Virus record (IMG/VR): IMGVR_UViG_3300030090_006995
Span: 1 to 51,383 of that record
Length of the DNA: 51,383 nucleotides
Source: a virus
Reading direction: 5' to 3' (one strand)
Positions 41,760 to 49,090 of the stretch are shown piece by piece (within the stretch, counting starts at the first letter, position 1; the number at the start of each line of letters is the position of its first letter). Below the pieces are notes generated by a model that saw only the letters and a program-made list of their open reading frames with translations, was not told the origin of the DNA and searched no databases. A program made the translations under genes and the position numbers.

Positions 41760-43247
41760 TTAATTTTCAGATTTTCGGTTAACTTGTAAATCACTATCAA
41801 GAGGCACTCTAACACCTGGTCCTATATGAGGCTTTATACATTGCATTATATTTGTATATCCATCTACCTTAGCACTGTTAAATTCATGTCTTACTTTAGT
41901 TATAAACCATGTACCTAATAATTTAGCATCACTTCTATGATCGACTCCGGTTTCTTCTTGTTGAGGTCTACTTGCAGCTATATCTATACCTTTTCCTGGT
42001 TCTCTAGCTACATTACCTAATGAGCTAAAGTTTAGTTGTAAATTAAAAAAAGTCATATTGGTAGTTAGCTCAGCTTCTGCCATTTTTTTAGCTCTATCTC
42101 CAGCAAAAGGAAAGCCTATCCCCCTAAAAACTTCACTAGTTTTTATGTCATTTAAAATAACCCAGGGTTGTGCTTTACCTGAAGAATATTTAAACTTATC
42201 AACAAACAGCTTTTTCCATTCTTCTTTAATATCCTTAATTCGAAGTACGTTAATTTTATGCTCCCCTAACGTAGGATCATAATCTGATACTAACATGTTG
42301 GTTAAGTAAGCATTAGTATATGTTAACATTGGTGTAGATAGATCAGAGTTTTGAAGAGGGGAATTATACACATTAACTGGTGTCACACCTGGAGCAGTAG
42401 CTGGGTTATTAGGGTTATTTTCTACTTTATCTATTAGATCATTAGCCATGAATAACTCTTCTGGCTCAGCAGCAGCAAATTCAAAATAATCGCTTAGAGG
42501 TAGATATTGATATTTTTGACACGTTCGACACCAGTTTAAAAACAGTTTTACATATGTCTTCCCAACCTTTTTATAATTTAATTTAAGTAGGTATTTTATT
42601 AAATCAGAGTATCTAAAAGTAGATGGGGGTAAAATGTGCTCTGGCAAAGTATCAATAACCATATCGCCGGAGTCCCACATTAGACAATCAGTTACTTTAT
42701 CCTCACCTAACACTTCAACTAATATACTTTTTATTATATCTCCAACTTTACCTCTATATCTTTTACCGAATGGTATTCTTGCATTTAGTAAATGATAATT
42801 TTTATCTATGAGTGAATAAATTTTAAAGTTGTTCAATCTATCGGTTTGTGACGCACTATTTACTTCACTTCCTATAACAAATTCATACTTTAATTTTTTT
42901 TCTCGCGCTACAGCTGCAAACCCATTAGTCGGCTCACCTTCACTCTTATCATAAAACTCTATAGTAAAGGTATCACCACCGTCACCTCTTATTAATCCAC
43001 CGTCTTCAATAAAATCGAGAGGATTATTAATGTATATATTTCCGTTAGTAAATGGCTCTAAAAAATTTTCTTCTATATCCATACCACGAACTGCAGATTT
43101 AGAAAAGTTAATGATACTTTTATCTCCACCTTGTCCTGGATCTGGAGGACCGAATTCCCCTTGCCTTGCACCAGAGGTTTCTAAAAGAAACTTTGCTTCA
43201 AATTCAGCATTGTTTATTTTATAAGTTATAGTCTCTTTATTAGCCAT
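41760..43247 (-). CDS. Baseplate hub protein (gp27/gpD-like)
   Basis: 495 aa. N-terminal region with INFSKSAVRGMDIEENFLEP and the two-barrel plan of hub proteins (IEFYDKSEGE, FKIYSLIDKNYHLLNARIPFG); the C-terminus LLGTWFITKVRHEF followed by YTNIMQCIKPHIG is typical of hub proteins that end a barrel domain. A CRTCQKY motif is of unclear role. Genes upstream encode gp53- and gp48/54-like parts. Which hub family it belongs to is not certain. Confidence 0.7.
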   Translation of the reverse strand: MANKETITYKINNAEFEAKFLLETSGARQGEFGPPDPGQGGDKSIINFSKSAVRGMDIEENFLEPFTNGNIYINNPLDFIEDGGLIRGDGGDTFTIEFYDKSEGEPTNGFAAVAREKKLKYEFVIGSEVNSASQTDRLNNFKIYSLIDKNYHLLNARIPFGKRYRGKVGDIIKSILVEVLGEDKVTDCLMWDSGDMVIDTLPEHILPPSTFRYSDLIKYLLKLNYKKVGKTYVKLFLNWCRTCQKYQYLPLSDYFEFAAAEPEELFMANDLIDKVENNPNNPATAPGVTPVNVYNSPLQNSDLSTPMLTYTNAYLTNMLVSDYDPTLGEHKINVLRIKDIKEEWKKLFVDKFKYSSGKAQPWVILNDIKTSEVFRGIGFPFAGDRAKKMAEAELTTNMTFFNLQLNFSSLGNVAREPGKGIDIAASRPQQEETGVDHRSDAKLLGTWFITKVRHEFNSAKVDGYTNIMQCIKPHIGPGVRVPLDSDLQVNRKSEN

Positions 43248-43654
43248 TAGAAGTGTCGGTTTCCAAATATCGTAGAATTAGTTATCTCTGTAAAAATTAA
43301 AGGCAAAAATTCTTCTTTAATAAATTTTAACTGCACACCTCCTTCAACGTAAAATTGATTTTTTAGTACTTCTTTATTAGCTAAATATAAAATCCACCAA
43401 TTGTGGATAGTATCATATATATGATACGATACAGTAGTAAGAGGAAGCCGACCTTTAACAGTATGTAAATCGAAAAAATTACTATTTATGTTTTCAGGAA
43501 GTTCTATTTTGTTTAATATATTATAAAAATAAAACTGCTTACCGTTAGTAGGCTGTGTATATACTTTAAATATATTTTCATATCTATCAAATTTAGCACC
43601 TGATAGGTTTGTTACTTCTGTACGATATTGTCCTAATTTTCCTGTTAAACTCAT
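43247..43654 (-). CDS. gp53: Baseplate wedge protein, T4 gp53-like
   Basis: 135 aa. LPLTTVSYHIYDTIHNWWILYLANKEVLKN has the gp53 pattern (LysM-like Trp/Tyr-rich strand-helix-ANK core; written in parts: SYHIYDTIHNWW and YLANKEVL). gp53 bridges gp25/gp6/gp7 wedges in T4. ATGA overlap upstream and a 1-nt TAATG overlap downstream with the hub gene. Confidence 0.7.
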   Translation of the reverse strand: MSLTGKLGQYRTEVTNLSGAKFDRYENIFKVYTQPTNGKQFYFYNILNKIELPENINSNFFDLHTVKGRLPLTTVSYHIYDTIHNWWILYLANKEVLKNQFYVEGGVQLKFIKEEFLPLIFTEITNSTIFGNRHF

Positions 43655-44583
43655 GACGACATATTGGCCTTTTCCAAAAAGTTTGAAGGTTCAAGTGTAA
43701 GTGACTGAAATGACATAGATATTGCGTAGGCTTCCGGAACTATTCGTTTATCTATCTCTCTTCGAGCACCTATTAAGTTTACTGCTAAGTTAGCAAGTCC
43801 TGCCCATTTTATAAATCTTAATCCAGGTATATCTATTTCATATATACGTGGAAACGAAATCTCAATTGCTGTGTTTCTAGTCGGTCTAGCTTCTTCTATA
43901 ATGGTCTTTATTAATTTTTGATTTCTCTCTACATCTTCTTTTTCAACAGTATTAGCTAATACAAAATTAATTTCTACAGCAGCATCTGTATTAGCGTATT
44001 GAAAAAACTTAGGAGTTTCAATATATGTTCCTGGAAAATTAGCTGGATCACCTGGTGCTGGTACTTTAAATTGATATCCACCAGGACCCTTATTAGATAT
44101 TTTACCTAAAAAATCATTTAAGCCTATTTTATCAGCTCCTACTGCAGTAGCATTAGCCGCTTTTTGTGTTAACGTTTTAAGCGCTTCTGATTGTGTTTGA
44201 GACGCTAATGCAGATCCCCCAACTGCTATTTCTTCAAATATACCACCTCCGGCATCTAATAAAGGTTGCCCTAAAAATTGAGCCCCCCTTTGTGAAATTT
44301 GCGAGAATGTATCAGCATAATTATTTGCAAACGATCTAAAATTATCTTCGAAATATGGAAAAACATATCTTGTTCTTGATTCTTGATCAACCTTATATAA
44401 GTTCTCATAAAAACTCATTGGATCTTCACTCTCTTGGTTGAAAATATTAGTATAACCGGAAACAAAAGATCTTAGCTGACTCTCTTGCATTTTATAAGAA
44501 GTAACAATAGCTGTAGGAGCCTCACTACGTAAGGGGGAGTTTTTTGGAACTGAGGTCCAAGAGTATTCTCCTATTATATCCAT
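43651..44583 (-). CDS. Baseplate tail-tube cap/initiator protein, gp48/gp54-like
   Basis: 310 aa (T4 gp54 is 320 and gp48 is 364 aa). C-terminal domain: EISFPRIYEIDIPGLRFIKW followed by VPEAYAISMSFQSLTLEPSNF, a tail-tube-like beta pattern. The N-terminal half has a helical, Ala-rich stretch. Lies between the tape measure and gp53. A perfect late box sits 5 nt upstream. Choice between gp48 and gp54 is not possible by eye. Confidence 0.65.
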   Translation of the reverse strand: MDIIGEYSWTSVPKNSPLRSEAPTAIVTSYKMQESQLRSFVSGYTNIFNQESEDPMSFYENLYKVDQESRTRYVFPYFEDNFRSFANNYADTFSQISQRGAQFLGQPLLDAGGGIFEEIAVGGSALASQTQSEALKTLTQKAANATAVGADKIGLNDFLGKISNKGPGGYQFKVPAPGDPANFPGTYIETPKFFQYANTDAAVEINFVLANTVEKEDVERNQKLIKTIIEEARPTRNTAIEISFPRIYEIDIPGLRFIKWAGLANLAVNLIGARREIDKRIVPEAYAISMSFQSLTLEPSNFLEKANMSS

Positions 44584-44588
44584 ATAAA

Positions 44589-44596
44589 TATTTATA
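44589..44596 (-). promoter_or_regulatory. T4-type late promoter box TATAAATA
   Basis: Perfect box exactly 5 nt upstream of the ATG at 44583, putting the predicted +1 on the A of ATG. Drives the gp48/54-gp53-hub genes. Confidence 0.7.
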
Positions 44597-44602
44597 CTAC
44601 AA

Positions 44603-46231
44603 CTATGTAATGAGTGAGTTAGGAGTTACACTATATGGAGAATCTAAATAACTTATACGGCTGTCTTTTTTAGGTATTCCACCGGTACCTGGGTTTAAAT
44701 TAGGTGCTACAGTATTTTGATTATTAGGACGACTCTGTGTAGTTGTGCCTTGACCAGGTGGTATAATTGTCGGACCCATTCCAGCTCTAGTGTTCTTTTC
44801 TATTTGTTGTAGAGTCTTATCTGATTTTCTTAATATATCAGTTATATCAGAGTCACCTTGTATATTATAATCTGTGTACTTTGAAAGAGGAGTAGCTTTA
44901 GCAGCAGTTTTAGCTAAATTTTTAGCTTCTATCTCTTCTCTCTTCTGTTTCATTTTCTTAAATATTTGACCAGCTGCTAAAAACGGTAACGCTGGAGCAG
45001 CTAGAGGTGTAGCAAGCATTGACCCCATCATAGCTTTACCTATCTTAGATAATGCGTTATCCTTTCTTCCAGCATTAGGTAACTCACCTGCTATCACAGA
45101 ATCTGTCTTAGCAAGTTTAAACATACCCTTTCTACCCTGTACAAGTAAACCTCCATCTGGACCTATTATACCATCTTCAACTTCTTCTGCTTCTTTAGCT
45201 CTCTTTATATCTCTTGCAAGTAAACCAACATCTATACCAACTGATGCTGCAGTACCTACACCCGGTACCGTTGAGGCTGCTCCAGAAGCTACTTCTAATC
45301 CAGCACCTGCCCAGTCGCCTTTAGCTGCACGAGCTATTCCAAAACCTATACCGGCTAACAAGCCTATAACCGGTATCTTTTTAATAGCTGCTTTACTACC
45401 GGCTTTAGCTGCTATTTTACTTGCTGATTTACCTCCTTGTTTAGCTGCGGTTTCAGCAGCAGTTGCTGCTACTTTACCACCAGTTTTAGCAGCTGCTTTA
45501 CCTATACCAAGAAAATTAGCTATACCCTTTACTACTTTAACTATTGGTTTAAATATAAGTTCGGGTATCTTTTTTAGTGCCTCTAACATAGCACCAATAG
45601 GATTAAGTAAAGCTTTTAATCCAAATTTTACAGCACCTTTTACGCCTTTAATTGCCAGCTTTAAAGCTGCTAATGGAGCTGCTAACAAACCTCTTATAGC
45701 TAATTTAAAAAGACCTGGAAATTTGTCCCATAGTTCACCAAGTTTAGCTTTTATCGTTTCCCATAACTGCCCTAGCCAACCTTTGAACATTTCCCACAAC
45801 TCTCCTATTTTATCTTTAAAGAGATTATAACCTAATGTTAAAAGAGCTATAGCTCCTAAAATTTTTCCTAACGTACTAACTGTCTTCTTAACTGATGTCT
45901 TTCTTTCTTCAGCACCTTTCGCATCCTCTTTTACTCTTTCAGCTATCTTAGTTTTACCTTTTTCATCAGCAGGTTTACTATACATCCATGGGTACAGTTT
46001 TTCCATGATACCTTGGATAATTTTAGTTTCATTTACAATTCTTGATCTCTCTACTGAGGTAACAGTAGCAGTAGGCTTTTTTGGTTTTGCAAAACCAGGT
46101 AAAGCAGTACCCGGAGACGGTATTACATCTCTACGAAATTTATTTTTAGCAAGCTTTTCATCTTCAAGCTCCCCTGAATCTTTTTCTCTTTGTGCAACAA
46201 GTCTAGCTATGTTTTTGTCTTCTAACGCCAC
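44603..46231 (-). CDS. gp29: Tape measure protein, gp29-like
   Basis: 542 aa (T4 gp29 is 590 aa). N-terminal coiled-coil-prone charged part, then a long Trp/Leu/Ile-rich amphipathic helix (about 145-230, including LGELWDKFPGLFKLAIRGL), Ala/Gly-rich membrane-like segments (about 250-330) and a flexible, Pro-rich C-terminus. This composition, and its place between the gp26-like chaperones and the baseplate genes, indicate the tail-length ruler. Start is GTG at 46231, decided by the box 5 nt upstream. Confidence 0.75.
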   Translation of the reverse strand: MALEDKNIARLVAQREKDSGELEDEKLAKNKFRRDVIPSPGTALPGFAKPKKPTATVTSVERSRIVNETKIIQGIMEKLYPWMYSKPADEKGKTKIAERVKEDAKGAEERKTSVKKTVSTLGKILGAIALLTLGYNLFKDKIGELWEMFKGWLGQLWETIKAKLGELWDKFPGLFKLAIRGLLAAPLAALKLAIKGVKGAVKFGLKALLNPIGAMLEALKKIPELIFKPIVKVVKGIANFLGIGKAAAKTGGKVAATAAETAAKQGGKSASKIAAKAGSKAAIKKIPVIGLLAGIGFGIARAAKGDWAGAGLEVASGAASTVPGVGTAASVGIDVGLLARDIKRAKEAEEVEDGIIGPDGGLLVQGRKGMFKLAKTDSVIAGELPNAGRKDNALSKIGKAMMGSMLATPLAAPALPFLAAGQIFKKMKQKREEIEAKNLAKTAAKATPLSKYTDYNIQGDSDITDILRKSDKTLQQIEKNTRAGMGPTIIPPGQGTTTQSRPNNQNTVAPNLNPGTGGIPKKDSRISYLDSPYSVTPNSLIT

Positions 46232-46236
46232 ATAGA

Positions 46237-46244
46237 TATTTAAT
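46237..46244 (-). promoter_or_regulatory. Late-type box ATTAAATA
   Basis: 5 nt upstream of the GTG at 46231, overlapping the stop of the gp26-like gene. Confidence 0.45.
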
Positions 46245-46980
46245 CTATATCACTTGTATCGAAAAACGTAGCATCTATAGAAATTAAAACTTCATCAACA
46301 GTTAAAATATCATTAAGATATTCATTTATTTTTTCTATATAATTAGAGATCTCTGAATACATTGATAAAGGAAGCTGTTCAATTAATTTGATTCTTTCAT
46401 TTATTTTAATTTTATCAAATTCAATTACATCTTCTTCAATAGTTAAGCTATCAATATACTTTAAAATTTCTAACATGTATAGCATGCCAACACTTTCTTT
46501 TGTTGAGTTTTCATCTACTACAATATCTTGCTCTCCCTTAGTTAAAATGCTATTTTCTTCTAGTAGCGTAGGTACCTTTAATCCTACCTTTAAAGACTTT
46601 AAGCTTACTTCATGCTTGTCTTTAATTTTAAAGGGAGTCTTTTTAATGTTTTCGATTATCTTATCTAAGTCAACAACTTTATCGTCTTGCTTAACCTTAT
46701 TACCTAATGATTGTTTTCTAAGATGAATAACAAACGGAAACTTATCATACAGCTTTAAATCTTTATTATCGGTATTATCTAAAATAATTTTATTCAGAGT
46801 TTTGTTAAAATTTAACAATCCTTTAACCCCATCTAAAGTAGACGCAATTAAGTCTTTTTGCTGCTTAAGTGTAAGAGGAGTAGTATTAATCTCTTTTTTT
46901 ATAGAAGGAATATAAACCTTTATCTTTTCATCATTTATTTCTTCTAGCTTTTCTAAAAATCCTGAAACACTTTTATTCAT
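46240..46980 (-). CDS. gp26-like baseplate/tail chaperone, copy 2
   Basis: 246 aa. Lys-rich N-domain with TTPLTLKQQKDLIAS, central beta part, and a C-terminal helix pair IEQLPLSMYSEISNYIEKIN that parallels IERLPKELYSHIDAFL of the adjacent 260-aa protein. That pattern fits the T4 gp26 baseplate family. Lies between tail-tube and tape-measure genes, where tail assembly chaperones sit in many tailed phages. Probably a tape-measure or hub chaperone. Confidence 0.65.
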   Translation of the reverse strand: MNKSVSGFLEKLEEINDEKIKVYIPSIKKEINTTPLTLKQQKDLIASTLDGVKGLLNFNKTLNKIILDNTDNKDLKLYDKFPFVIHLRKQSLGNKVKQDDKVVDLDKIIENIKKTPFKIKDKHEVSLKSLKVGLKVPTLLEENSILTKGEQDIVVDENSTKESVGMLYMLEILKYIDSLTIEEDVIEFDKIKINERIKLIEQLPLSMYSEISNYIEKINEYLNDILTVDEVLISIDATFFDTSDID

Positions 46981-46985
46981 GAATA

Positions 46986-46993
46986 TATTTAAT
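46986..46993 (-). promoter_or_regulatory. Late-type box ATTAAATA
   Basis: 5 nt upstream of the ATG at 46980. Confidence 0.45.
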
Positions 46994-47008
46994 TGAAGGT
47001 TTTAATAA

Positions 47009-47791
47009 TCAAGATTGGTTTGAGTTGCTCTGTTGTTCAATTTCACTCTTATACATTTCAAAGTAATCATTTAACTCTACATATGTACAGTTAAGTAAAA
47101 AATTAACATCATTAAATCTCTTAGACAGTATAAACAATAAATCCCTATAACCTTTTACATCAACGCAATTGAATAAAGATACAATAAAATGTATTAATCC
47201 TGGTTCTAATAAGTTAAATTTTATAGGCTGTATTTGCAAATTCTTTCTTTCATCTAAAAGAGTGATATCAAAAAAATTCCTATTATCCATTAAAAAGGCA
47301 TCGATGTGTGAATACAGCTCTTTAGGCAATCTTTCAATAACTTTAAAGTATTCATCTTCAGACAACTTACCTAAATTCAATTCCTCGCCTTCGATTTTAA
47401 TCTTAGTTATCATTGATAGAAGAAAATCATCATCACCAATATTAAAATTTAATGGATAGTCTAAAGTATAATCTACTTTATCAATTGTAATCGTTCTTGT
47501 TAAATTATTAATGCCTCCTATATTCTTAATTAAAAACTCTAAGCTAATTCCTACGTCTCCTTTATCTGACCCTATAACAATATTATCTCCTATGCATTGT
47601 AATCTTAGATAGAATAATGAATGTATTTTTTCTATTATGTTTAATCCTTTAGTTAAGATAAATGACTCTAAAAAATTCAATCGACCGCTTATTGATGCTT
47701 CTTCATATAAGTTAAAAGTGCGTAGGTCTTTGAAAAATATCTCTTTCAAGCGTACCTCTTTACCGTTTGGTAAAATATGAGATATATACAT
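47009..47791 (-). CDS. gp26-like baseplate/tail chaperone, copy 1
   Basis: 260 aa. HILPNGKEVRLKEIFFKDLRTF at the N-terminus has the gp26-like beta-hairpin-helix pattern; the C-terminal IERLPKELYSHIDAFL resembles its neighbour. No frameshift site linking the two genes is seen; they are separate frames 28 nt apart. A TATAAATG box is 14 nt upstream of the ATG, the one clear exception to the 5-6 nt rule. Confidence 0.65.
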   Translation of the reverse strand: MYISHILPNGKEVRLKEIFFKDLRTFNLYEEASISGRLNFLESFILTKGLNIIEKIHSLFYLRLQCIGDNIVIGSDKGDVGISLEFLIKNIGGINNLTRTITIDKVDYTLDYPLNFNIGDDDFLLSMITKIKIEGEELNLGKLSEDEYFKVIERLPKELYSHIDAFLMDNRNFFDITLLDERKNLQIQPIKFNLLEPGLIHFIVSLFNCVDVKGYRDLLFILSKRFNDVNFLLNCTYVELNDYFEMYKSEIEQQSNSNQS

Positions 47792-47805
47792 ACTATTAAT
47801 TATAA

Positions 47806-47813
47806 CATTTATA
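47806..47813 (-). promoter_or_regulatory. Degenerate late-type box TATAAATG
   Basis: 14 nt upstream of the ATG at 47791; would give a short leader of about 9 nt. Weak. Confidence 0.3.
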
Positions 47814-47826
47814 AGGTAGAGCCACT

Positions 47827-48504
47827 TTAGAATTGAGGAGTAAAACTACCTGCGCCGAAAGAACCTGCAAATCCAGGACTGCTTTCATATCCTTCTTCTG
47901 GTACATAATCCCTAAATGAGAAAGTAACTGTTTTTTCTGTAAAGGGTGCGTCGGGGTCCTGTGTGACAGTAAAACCTTCTACGTTTGTCGGAAATGCTTC
48001 AATAAATTTATAACCTTTCCGTTTATTACCTTGGTTGTCATACTGTTGAACTAAAATATCTGCTCTTAAACCAAAGTTAACTAATCCATCTACACTTAAT
48101 GCTACACTCCATGGAGTAAAAAGATTATGAACGATATCATCTATGGTCTCTATAAAATTAATAGCTAATGTTCTAGTTAAGAAACTCTCTCTTTGTTGTA
48201 ACCCATACCCAGGCATAAATCCACCTCTATTATTTTGACCTGCTTCTAAAAATGTAGATTGCTCGTTTGGTATGGTAACCTGTCGTGCAGCTAAAAGATT
48301 CTTATCTGCACCACCTCCACTTGAAAAAGGCGGACCTACTGCCCATGTCTTTTGACTTTGTAACTTAGCAGTAGCATTATTAATAGCGCCAGTTAACTCT
48401 CCTATATTAACAAATTGAACTGACCAAAGAAAGGGAAGTGAAAGATAATAACTTCCGTCTTCAGCAAATGAGTCTAAAAATTCTCCTGTAGGTACTATAG
48501 GCAC
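47827..48504 (-). CDS. Second tail-tube-like protein
   Basis: 225 aa, GTG start. Strand pattern similar to tail-tube proteins: SLPFLWSVQFVNI, LTRTLAINFIETIDDIV, and EGFTVTQDPDAPFTEKTVTFSFRDYVP near the C-terminus (the typical final strand of gp19/gp48/gp54 folds). A Gly/Asn-rich loop lies in the middle. It lies between gp19 and the gp26-like genes; perhaps a tail-tube variant or initiator. Confidence 0.6.
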   Translation of the reverse strand: MPIVPTGEFLDSFAEDGSYYLSLPFLWSVQFVNIGELTGAINNATAKLQSQKTWAVGPPFSSGGGADKNLLAARQVTIPNEQSTFLEAGQNNRGGFMPGYGLQQRESFLTRTLAINFIETIDDIVHNLFTPWSVALSVDGLVNFGLRADILVQQYDNQGNKRKGYKFIEAFPTNVEGFTVTQDPDAPFTEKTVTFSFRDYVPEEGYESSPGFAGSFGAGSFTPQF

Positions 48505-48510
48505 TACTAA

Positions 48511-48518
48511 TATTTAGT
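48511..48518 (-). promoter_or_regulatory. Late-type box ACTAAATA
   Basis: 6 nt upstream of the GTG at 48504; supports this non-ATG start. Confidence 0.45.
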
Positions 48519-48531
48519 AGTAAAACTTGCT

Positions 48532-49077
48532 TTAACTAAAGTCTTCGTAGTAATGATATGAGAAAGTTACAGGAAAGGTAACTACTTCGCCGGTACCATC
48601 TGCTATAGCATAACTCATATCTCCTATCTCTCTTATAGAAGCACCAATAAGAGTTATTTGTTTTACTGGAGGTGCTTGAATATCTTTTGTTAAAAGATTT
48701 AAAACTATACGATCTTGTGGCCCTGGCATACCGTATTGACCATCACTAGTCTGGTCATCAAATACTGCTCTAGAAGCGCGCTCAAGTTTATCTCTTATTT
48801 GATTATTTGCATCTGCATAAAACTCTACTGAATAAGCAGCTGAATTATTATAAGTTGCTCTTCCTGGAACATTAAAAGTTAACCCCATATAATTAACTTC
48901 TTTATTATCAATTGTTCTACCGGGTAATGAAGCCGTCCTAGCATAAATTAAATCATCCTGACCTTGTAGATCTACGTTAGTAGAACCTAGAGTAATTTCT
49001 CCTATCCTAAAGAGAAAATCTCTTGAGAATTGTTTATCAGCTGCGGCTGCAAAAAAGTTTTGAATTGTCGTTGCCAT
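48532..49077 (-). CDS. gp19: Tail tube protein, T4 gp19
   Basis: 181 aa (T4 gp19 is 163 aa). Tail-tube fold pattern: FSRDFLFRIGEITLG, IYARTASLPGRTIDNKEVNYMGL (split: ARTASLPGR is the family's conserved loop), AYSVEFYADANNQIRDKLE and the terminal VVTFPVTFSYHYYEDF strand. Forms the inner tube with gp18 around it, directly downstream of gp18 as in T4. Confidence 0.9.
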   Translation of the reverse strand: MATTIQNFFAAAADKQFSRDFLFRIGEITLGSTNVDLQGQDDLIYARTASLPGRTIDNKEVNYMGLTFNVPGRATYNNSAAYSVEFYADANNQIRDKLERASRAVFDDQTSDGQYGMPGPQDRIVLNLLTKDIQAPPVKQITLIGASIREIGDMSYAIADGTGEVVTFPVTFSYHYYEDFS

Positions 49078-49082
49078 ATAAT

Positions 49083-49090
49083 TATTTATT
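49083..49090 (-). promoter_or_regulatory. Late-type box AATAAATA
   Basis: 5 nt upstream of the gp19 ATG at 49077 and overlapping the gp18 stop. Confidence 0.5.

Noticed and set aside
46240-47791. Programmed frameshift joining the two gp26-like genes
   Set aside because: The second gene has its own ATG and late-type box, 28 nt separate the genes, and no slippery heptamer is obvious at the junction.
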